Source: Amylostereum areolatum (taxonomy: Eukaryota > Basidiomycota > Agaricomycetes > Russulales > Stereaceae). Taken from it: 64,000 bases of DNA. Below, in pieces: positions 55,218-64,000 of this stretch. The first letter of the stretch is position 1. Each line of letters starts with the position of its first letter. Location of the stretch: contig SAXG01000021.1 of NCBI GenBank assembly GCA_012932865.1, positions 1 through 64,000 of the forward strand. The letters are read 5' to 3'. A program made the translations under genes and the position numbers. Under the pieces are notes generated by a model. The model ran no database searches, was not told the DNA's origin, and saw only the letters and a list, made by a program, of their open reading frames with translations.

Positions 55218-56919
55218 ATGTTGCGTTTTCCCACCTCTCGTACTCCCCTTCTACAGGCCGAAATGCCACCACCGAAGAAGCGTCGGTTCGAGTTGGCTCC
55301 CATCATCATCCCTCCAAACCAGTCACCCTCCCTTGACACCAACCTATCTTCTGCCCCCGCTTCTTCTGTCCTCCAAACACCACAACATCCCCTGCACGCT
55401 CCCCACTTTCCGACCCAAGGTCCGACATCCTGCCCACGACCAAGAAGACCCGCATTCGGACACACCTGCACGGTCATATGCACCTCCCCTCTCCCCCGTC
55501 GTCGGACACCTCCCAATCGCCCTTCCTACAGACGTTCCTCCGCCCGACAAAGTTAGCCACCACCACCCTCCCCGCCGGCCCGGTCCTTTCTACTTCATCT
55601 CAGAATTGTGTGCTGGAGGCCACGCGGTTGCCCGCGTCGTGCGCGACGAGGACTCGGGCCTCCTCCTCTGTCTCAAGAGCATTTCGAAGGACGCGATACG
55701 GAACAACGACCTCATTCAATTCGCGGCGACGACAGAGCTTCGCGCCTACCTCGCCATCAAGAGAGCCAAAGAACATAGCCCGTATGTGATGGAATTGTTT
55801 GGCACATTCCAAAGCCAACGCTCGGTTTACTACGCTATGGTGAGGCTTTCTGGAGTGTGGTCATATACTCAGCCGCGACTAATGACTGGAGTCGCAGGAT
55901 CTCATGGAATGCTCGCTTTGCGATATGATCACGAAGAAGCAGCGTCCCCCCGCCGATCTCACCCGTCGTTGGATGGCCCAAATCGTATGTTTGGCGACCC
56001 CCCCCCTCCCCCCTTCGCCCCTTGACTCCCCTTTGTATCAGGCCCTTGGTCTGGATCATCTCCACGGCATCGGCATCATCCACCGCGACATGAAGCCCGA
56101 CAACATCCTCATCTCCCGCTCCCGTGACGTCCGCATCGCCGATTTTGGCTGCGCCCACATCTCAAAACAAAGAGTGAAATGCGGCCGCATGTACGCCGAC
56201 CGCTGGAGGAGCTACACGCCCGGGTACACTTCGCCAGAGGTGTTCATGTTGAAGATGCAGCACCAGGGACGCCTTGGAGGCGCTCAGGGTTACGGTCCTG
56301 AGATCGACTGGTGGGGGTTGGGCTGCATCCTCCTCACGTTGTACCAGAGGATACAGCCGTTCACCGATGAGATACTGGAGGAGTACATGGACGCGAGCTT
56401 GAAGGGCCAAGCGGACGACTGGCTCTACTGCTTTACTGGCTGGATGGAGGACGACGTCGAGGCGCGAGTGGTGCGCGGGGTACTGTCGTCCCACATCTCA
56501 TGCGATCCTCGGGTGCTCATCTTCGCCATCTCTTTGTTGGTAGCTGCTGCGATTCGAGCGTAAGGAACGCTTCGCCCTCGACGACCTCCTCAAAGAACGC
56601 TTCTTCCAACGCGACAGGTGAGCGAGCACGCGCTTCCCTTCCCTCCCCTTCTGTCCCCATCCCATCTGACGCCCCGGTACCCAGCAAAGAAACCGAGTTC
56701 GAGCATGTGATGAGGCGCTCGCGCTCGTGGAGGCTGCACCGTCCGGAGAAGCCGCGGTACCAGCTCGCGGACCTCAATCGCGTGCAGTGCCGCGACCTCA
56801 TGAGCGAGACCTTGCATGTGCTGGAGCAGCACGAGCGCTGCGGGGATAATTTTTGGAGAGCGCTTTGGTGGGTGAATAACGGGGAGAGGGGCCTCTGGTA
56901 TGTGTCGGTGGAGGACTGA
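55218..56919 (+). CDS. Ser/Thr protein kinase, AGC-like
   Basis: The start is ATG 55218 (alternative at 55263, MPPPKKRRFELAP). A Pro-rich N-terminus changes frame once near 55,400. The kinase domain reads FYFISELCAGGHAVARVV (glycine loop), LLLCLKSISKD (ATP-binding Lys), LGLDHLHGIGIIHRDMKPDN (catalytic HRD), VRIADFGCAHIS (DFG), YTSPEVFML (P+1/APE as SPE) and DWWGLGCILLTLYQ. Introns fall after YYAM, after RRWMAQI and after VVRG. The tail LRFERKERFALDDLLKERFF and SKETEFEHVMRRSRSWRLHR is AGC-like. All catalytic residues are present, so it should be active; the substrate is unknown. The glycine loop CAGGHAV departs from the usual GxGxxGxV. Confidence 0.85.
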
Positions 56920-56949
56920 TCGCACCCCACCCCCTCCCCCCGCAAGAAG

Positions 56950-59900
56950 TTGACAAAAGGTCTGTATCGTTCATCATCTCTGTATCAGTTTCGTTTTTGC
57001 CGTGTATCGCTCTTTCACTCCTCGCATTTTGTTGTTGCTGTCGTTTTTACTCGTGCTGTCTTTTTACGCACCATCCTCTCCTTAGCTCGTATCGAACCAA
57101 CCGTTCCTTCTCTCCTTCCTTTCCATCCATCTCGTCTCCACCCAGTTCCTTCCCTTCCCTTCCCTTCCTGATTTTTTTTTCTCCTGCTGTCATCCGTATA
57201 CGCACGCAAACACATACCAACACGAATCCACGGACGCTGTACCTGTCCCGTTGTATCCATCCCTTAGTACTCTCGCGAACTGAGTCCCACGGACAACTTG
57301 GACAGGTCATGGCCAACTAAACGTGGCGCACGTCGTGGCGGACGGTCAACTCGGAGCGCTGTGCTATCCGCTGACCGCGCCCCCGCTTCATCGATACAGT
57401 CTGCCGTTCCTATCGTTCGCCCATATCCGCTCCGAACGCGGTGAACGCGCCACCGGTCTCGCATTCCATTCACGATACCATAACGCGCAAGCTCCTCCGG
57501 CGTTGGACACGAGCGGAATTCTGGGCCCACGCACTGCGCACATCCGAAGGCTGTACTATCTTACGGGTAAATCCATCGCGGTGGTGTCGCAGGAGTAAAA
57601 GCGAGACGCGTTTTCATTTCCGGGTGCAAGTACATACGTATCGCGGTAGGATAGATAGTCGCGCAGAGGCGATAAGTCTGTGCGACGCACAGGTCGTAAG
57701 TACATACGGTGGAGTCCACCGTCCGGGGTTGTCCAACTTGCTGGGAGAATGGAAAAGAAGCGGCTGGCGCGCTTGAAGCCCAAGTGCATGCGTGCCAGGG
57801 ACGGTGGCCAAGCCCGGGGGTACAGAGGGGTACAGTAAGCATGGCAGAGAGAAGATTGAAGATGGAGAGACTCGGAAGAAGATGCGCTTCTGCGTTAATG
57901 AAAAGGGGGCTTCGAGAAAGACGCGTTTTTTTTCCCAGGTGGGTGGGCTGCGCCGAGTCGGTAGAAGGATTCCTGTTGTCTGTTTTGTGAGCGGAGCGAG
58001 CGCGTGAAGAGGGGGTGATAAGGCCGGAGGATGGGGCGTCGCGAGGAGGGGGGAAGGGTCTAAAAGGGACAACGGCGTCTCGGTTCCGGGTCGTGAACGT
58101 GAGGGGTGGTTAGGTGGACATTGTTTGCAGGCGAGGAGATTGGAGGGGGCGGGGATTTTCTAGTGCGAGCTTTTAGCAGCTTAGCTTTGGCTTAGATGCA
58201 TGATGATCGGGCCCGCGATACGATGCTGGTGCTATTCGGAACCTAATTGGTCCTTCTCCTAACGCGTAAGTTTATTCTTTTTATCGTCCGTGGACTCTGG
58301 AGGGTCTGGACCACAGCCTGAGGTTGAGGAGAAGCGCCACCGATTTTCTTCATGTTTGGATTGGTGTAACTGGGAACCGAACTTCGCATGAGATTGGATT
58401 GTATTGGATGGCGCCTGATACTGGTCTGATTGGAGGGTGATGGTGCGGAGGGAAGAGCGTGAAAACATGAGATTGCGGACAGGGGAAAAGAACGTTGCGA
58501 CTCCGGCGGGGGGGTTGCGTGACAGACACCGCGTCAGTGGCTGAAAGACGGCCTTCCGACGTGCTATACAGCATGGCAATTGCCCACCTAATGGAGGGCG
58601 AACGTGCCCGTCGACGTCCTTGGCCTGAGCGCCGACCACGACCACGATCCCGTAAGATCGCCTTCGGCGCGGGTCGACGTTCGATACGTAACGAGATCAA
58701 CGTCAAGAAGAGCGGAAGACGTGCTCTTGTTCATTTGCTTTATTAGCATCAGCAACACTGCAGCCCATGCATCCCGAGACCTCGCCGAGGGAAGCGACTC
58801 GGACATACTGGGCGAAACGACAGGACGGCCCGCGCACGAATGGCATGTGAAGGTCGAGACGCGTGCGCGTGCGATGCTCTCTATTGTTCGCCTATCCAAC
58901 TTTATCCACTCGCATGCGCGATTTGGGATCGCGAACGCGTTCTGGTGGGAGGGGGGGATGGGGGTGTCGTGCACGGGACAATCGCGTGAACGGAAGATGG
59001 AATCGGGTCTATTCCTGTAAACGCCGTGGGGCGCCGATTTGAAGTCGACGTGATTGCCTGTCCTGTGCCGAGGGGCGCCTTCGAGCGCACGGTGTGCGTC
59101 GTTCTGTGCTTGGTTGAAGTCCACGGGCGAAGGAAGGACGACGTCGACGTTCGTGCGGAAGCTAGAAAATGAGAAGAAAATAAAGTGCGCGGACGACCGG
59201 GGCCGGGCGGACGGTGCTAGAACGTCGATGGGCCATGGGCCATTTACAGGACTTTGGGCGCGCGGAAGATCGCGGGGGCAGTGGTGGGAATCCGAAGCCT
59301 AAATCAGACGCTTTGCCCTGATGTCGCGGCGTCTGGGTAGCGTCATGTCTTGTTGAGGCGATCGTCGACCATTTATCTGGGGAAGGTGAGTCAACGGCGA
59401 GACGCTGGGAAAGGGAAAGAAGGAACGCGAGTACTACGTTCGTGAGTCTATGGATGGGTCCCAGAAGGTAGGCGGGGTTGTTCCGCACGCTCGAGTGGTT
59501 CGAAGGGTTCCGCGCGATAGGACCCGGGACCGGCGGCGGCGGGGGATTGTTTACGAGAAGGCACATGAACCTCGTCGAGCGTAGATGAAGGTCGATATGA
59601 AGTTTCAACATACGTGGATCGTATCGCCCGTCCTTCCGTGCTCGAATCGACCGCCTCTAATAAATCAGTATGAGCGTCGCTGCGCAAGCGCCACAGATAT
59701 GCAGAACTCGCCATTAATCCCTGCATGAACGTCTAGAAGACGATGTGATGCAGTCGGACGTCGAGATATGTCCATGCGATGTCGCTATGTGTTGGCTCCA
59801 GCGACTTATTGTGTCCTTTCAGGGACGCGGAGGCACGGCAGGCGATAATATACTCACCTTAGTGCTAGGACATGGCTGTGGACAGTGGAGAGGGTCAGCA

Positions 59901-61808
59901 ATACGAGGAGAGAGGGGAGGGTCTGTCAAGTGGGGGGTGGAGGGCGGGATTGACTCGTCGAGGAAGAGTCTCGGGGTGGTCGGAGTGTTCCATAGGTATA
60001 TAGAAGTGGGGAAACCCCTGTTGGATAGTCACAGGGGATATAGACTTCGGCAGGACCCTGATAGGCGGTGCCGGAGAGCGGAATACGTGACGCAGGATGG
60101 GGGAAACACTCCGCCGGCAGAAAACCTGAAGAGAGAATTGGGCTTGAAGTCTAGGTCTAGTGGTTAGGCCATAGGAGCGCCTGTCTTACCTCAACGCCAG
60201 AACGAGGCGAGGGATATTCACTTTCTTCAAGCAAGCTTAACGTGGAACGTGGAATCCAAAGGCATTCGAGAGCGCCGTGATTGCGAAGGTTGAAAAGAAT
60301 ATATGACCAATGCGCGCACGGCGACCACGGGAAATATCCCCAATAGCGAAGCCAGGGCCGTCGTGGGGCCCTCCAATTGGACCGACAGGGAATTGGTAGT
60401 CAACACTTGTAGAAGATGTGAAGGGGTCGTGTGGACCATGGCTGATTATGAGCGCCAGACGTGATACATGAGAATAAGGCCGCGAGCCGACGCTATATAA
60501 TGAAAGAAGGACCGTGGCTCGTACACAACGAGCGGGGGAGGGAGGGAGTGCGTCGCGCCTTGCATGTCCGTCCCGCCGAGAGTTGCACATGAAGAAAAAT
60601 CTCATCGCCATGTTCGAATCTGTTCTACGTTCTGCGCCTTGCTGACGGAACGCGGTTACCAACCCCGGATTTGAGTTGGACCGGCAAGGATGATGAAGGC
60701 TGGAACGGTGCCTCAAAAAAGGAAGCCTGGCGAAACCAGTTGAGAAGACATCGATGACGACTGTGGTCCATGGGCTTTGTGACGGTACGTCTGGGAGGAA
60801 GGAGGATTGAAGGACACGGTGGTGTGTAATGAAAAACACGAGGCTACGAGTAGAATAGACCGATGGAGGTGCATCGGTCTAGAATAATGAGTAGTAAGCA
60901 AAATAGACTCTTGGGACCGGAGGATGTTGCGGCGTCGATCGGTTTGAAATGACTGCGAGGCCAGAGCTCGGTTGTTAAATGGGGGTTGTCGGCGGGTATT
61001 CGTGGACGGGGGCAGAGCGGTGGGACGGAGATATCGCCCGGGCTGTCAACGATATTATGCCTCCGTCGAGGCCAATAATGAGTAGAGTTCTGAGTTGAGA
61101 GGAAAGAAGAGGTTGAGAGGAGGCTCTGCGATCGAGTTTGATCTAAGGGCAAAAGGACATGTGTAGTACAGGGCGAATGTGCGCATGGGCACAGGAGGAG
61201 AGATTATATAAATGCTGTAATTGAGGGGAGGGAGGAGAATGGTATTCCTTCTGGGCGGATGAGGGGGTGAGAGCCTCGAGGATTTGTGGGGATGGATGAA
61301 GAGACGATGATAGGTGGTGTACTTACCGCCGATGTCCGACCCGTTGACAGATGGCAGGATGCGAAGCAAGAAAAGAAGAAGAAAAAAACAAGACGCTAGT
61401 GAGACATAGTGGTGATAGCGAGATCGGATATAAACCTATACCGCGACCGAGGTTGATTTCTGGAGCTGAGAGGAGGGAGCGGAGGGGGAAGCGGAGGAGG
61501 CGGAGGAGTGGAATGTGGAGGAAAGAGGAGCGCCGAGAAATGGGGACGGAGATCTGAAAGAGAGATCGCGGGCATATTGCGAGGAGCCAAGGGATCGGGC
61601 GCGGGTAGATCTGAAGAGGGCAGACCTTCCAAATCGAGTAGGCTCTTACCGGCACTGAAAACAGACTTTTGACCTGACGACCGCTCTCCCAAATAAAATA
61701 AATATCCACAGCTTTTCTCACAACAATTCCCTTCCCCCCGGATGCTCCTCCCCGTACAAATCTTCCTCGTCGCGGTCCCCGTCCCAGGCCCCTTCTCCCC
61801 GTCCCGTC
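56950..61808. other. 4.9-kb region without a recognised gene
   Basis: Open frames here are short or low-complexity and none carries conserved residues. 56980-57190 is strongly pyrimidine-rich on the plus strand, with TTCCC repeats at 57147-57168 and a T-run at 57172-57180. 61360-61560 is purine-rich on the plus strand, with an A-run near 61380. It may include the kinase 3' untranslated region, the promoter of the 61,809 gene, or non-coding transcripts. No tRNA was found. Confidence 0.45.
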
Positions 61809-64000
61809 ATGCCCGCCCCCGCCCCCGCCCCCGCTCCCGCTCCCGCCGTCCCCGCCGCATCCTCCTCCTCTACCCCCCCGCCCCAGCACCTCCTCCACAT
61901 CCACATCCCGACGTCTCCGCACAAAGACCTCCGGGCTCTCGGATATCATCCGTCATAGGCGCGACTCCAACTCCACTCCCCCTTCCCCCCCTGCCCTTCC
62001 TTCTCCTCCCCTCGCGTCCGAACTCCCAGCACCAAAGCCTAGGCGTAGGATCCCGTTCTTAAGCCTACGTAGGAAGCCCGATCCAGATGGTGCGGGCACG
62101 GCGAGCAAACCTCAATCGGGTACAGGGTCAGTCTCTTTCTCCCGCTTCGGTCACGTGGGCTTCATGCCATCGCGTCCGAGTCCTCGACGCGTTCTGCTCG
62201 TGTGCCGGTCAAGTTCTGATCGTCGAATTCCTCGCAGGTCTCGCTCCTCGCGTTTGTCTCATACTCCCAGCCCCAAATCCCCTAATGCCCATCCCCCTTC
62301 CCCCCCTCCGCTTCCTTCCAAAAGCCCTCTCGCGATACCCAAATCTCCACCCGCGTTCACGCGCTCCCCCGGCACAAGATCCTCTTCCCCCGTCACATTG
62401 ACACCCTCACGCTCGTTAACCCCCACAGCTCCTCAGCATGGCGTTCAATCGCCGTCCTATCCTTCTTTCCCCACCTCAACTTTATCTCCCCTTAATCCCC
62501 CTCTCACGTCCCCTACCCGTCTCACCACAAACCCCAAGAATGGTCCCACCATCACCGTCTCTTCCCCCTCTCCAGACGAGGCTAGAGCACCCGGTCTCGT
62601 GGACGGCAGCGCTGCGAACAGGTCCCCATCACAGCGTCCACCTGCCCAAGATGGCTACGTCACAGATCCTTCCCACCCTGCCACAAGGTCTTCCAACACT
62701 CGTCTTCATTTTCCCCAGTCTTCCAAGGGGAATCTCAGCGACTCAGACGCCGGTGGTGCCGCAAGACAACCGCCCGTTCGCAATCGCAAGTCCAGTATCT
62801 TCGACCGTCTCAAAGGCGTCCGTCCTCCCCTACCTCGCTCTACCACATCGCAGAGCAGCCTGTCCGCGAGTGATACTCACAGCTCGTCTACCACCCCTTT
62901 GACCTCCGCGCACACTTCCAAGTCCCCATCGGAGACTTCCCAGGATCTGGAGGCCGTTCTGTCCATGGACGAAGGCATGCTCACAGAGGTTGAGTTGCCC
63001 ACGTCCTCCTCGTCGTCCATGCCCCGTGCTACTACTAGTCGCAACCCTAGCCCAGCTTCCAGCGTGAGACGCGTATCTATTCTTCCTCCGCCTGCCAAAA
63101 AAACAGACACAGCGACTTCTTCCCGTGCCGTGCCCCTGCGTACCAGGGAGCGTGGGTCGTTCAGCGGTGGCAGCGGCTCCGAGTCGGCCTCGTCCTCGCG
63201 GATGGCTCTATCCATGTCTAGGAGGAACCCACCACGGCCCCTCGCTCGATCAGCCACTTCGGTGTCTAAGTCTCCCACGCCTAAACGCGTCTCACCACCT
63301 GCAGGAAGCTCGTGGTTATTGACGAAGCCGCCCGTTGCTCCATCCGCCGACAATGATCCTTCATCGTCTTCTTCACTCAAGGCCCCAACACCAGTAGTGC
63401 GTAATACGATCGAGTTCGCCACTCCCTCCCAACTGACGATTGACCAATCTGTAGACACGCGCACGCGCAGCGTCCGACTCGCGCACCTTTCATTCGCCTA
63501 CTAACTCCGTGGGTACCCTCTCTCCTGGCACAGGCAGAAGACAGCGCCAGTCCGTAAATGGCGATACTGCACCGTCACTACGGTCCGCGTGGCAGCCAAG
63601 CACCACCCCGCCCAGCGGCCCCCTCCCTGCCCCTCCTCCCGAAGCACCCTCGTCGCCAACAACGAGCGAGGCATCACTTTCCGTGTCCGCACCCCCCCGA
63701 ATAGCGTCTATGCTCAGCACGGGCTCTTCCTCCGGGCATGGGTCGACAAAGACCCTTTCTACCATGTCCTCCACCCCGTCCTCCCTGTCATCCGGTGGTG
63801 TTTCTTCGACCTCTTCCGCGCGAACGCTGGCCACGACCGCGTCTTCAGAATCCGGCACATCGAGGTTATCGCCCTCCGTACCAGGCACAGGACGAAAATA
63901 TGGCGAGCAGGGGGTCGTCACCAGGGGTCAAGACGACCGATCATCGACCACCCTCCCCACCAAGAAAGCGTCCCCTCCCTCGACGCCTACCTCTCCAGTC
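61809..64000 (+). CDS. Ser/Pro-rich low-complexity protein, 3' end outside window
   Basis: ATG 61809 opens MPAPAPAPAPAPAVPAASSS, then HLLHIHIPTSPHKDLRA. After a one-base break near 61,938 the reading continues SDIIRHRRDSNSTPPSPP and PRRRIPFLSLRRKPDPDG. An intron from GTCAGT near 62,126 to about 62,239 leads to a long exon (SRSSRLSHTPSPKSPNAHPP; SSIFDRLKGVRPPLPRST; DLEAVLSMDEGMLTEVELP) reaching 63,480. A second break near 63,485 leads to HSPTNSVGTLSPGTGRRQR, still open at 64000. The composition suggests a disordered regulatory protein. Not recognised. The coding strand is clear; the details depend on the two frame breaks. Confidence 0.6.

Overview
The window looks like nuclear DNA of a basidiomycete, most likely an Agaricomycete. 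Conserved genes are cut by many short introns (about 45-80 bp) with GTGCGT/GTGAGT-type donors and CTRAC-like branch sites. The DNA is GC- and CpG-rich, and several families are typical of mushroom-forming fungi: DUF262 proteins, F-box proteins with Ser/Pro-rich spacers, two-domain single-pass membrane proteins, and a helical-bundle/pseudokinase protein. No rRNA, tRNA or CRISPR array was recognised. Species cannot be named from the sequence.

Layout. 1-4,116 is gene-poor and holds a MITE-like element (3,280-3,773) flanked by two copies of a short repeat module. 4,117-22,000 holds an unrecognised leucine-rich-like protein, ERCC1/RAD10 (all seven exons resolved), a membrane protein, a Cys-cluster protein, a 9.5 kDa complex I subunit, a possible MLKL-like/pseudokinase gene, a tail-anchored protein, two small unknown genes and a 2-Cys peroxiredoxin. 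22,200-31,400 is an accessory block with two F-box genes alternating with two genes of one Cys-motif family, whose third member lies at 10.7-13.4 kb. 31,750-56,900 is dense and mostly housekeeping: DUF262 protein, MAD1, TRM112, PfkB sugar kinase, FCP1-like protein, WD40 protein, ALDH7-type dehydrogenase, succinyl-CoA ligase alpha, RCF1-type HIG1 protein, URM1, a polytopic membrane protein, a Ser/Arg-rich protein and a protein kinase. 57-61.8 kb shows no gene. A Ser/Pro-rich gene starts at 61,809 and runs off the end.

Most neighbours share divergent promoters or converge, and there are no operons. Mitochondrial functions recur (complex I subunit, ALDH7-type enzyme, succinyl-CoA ligase, RCF1), but physical linkage is the only evidence of a link between them. 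Three things stand out: an 810-bp block without a single CpG that covers the 5' part of the DUF262 gene and its promoter; a gene combining a probable four-helix-bundle N-terminus with a kinase fold lacking recognisable catalytic motifs; and recurrent one-base frame breaks inside clearly conserved exons, which most likely are sequence errors and must be allowed for in any gene model here. Exon borders are given as exact only where both splice sites and the reading frame were checked.
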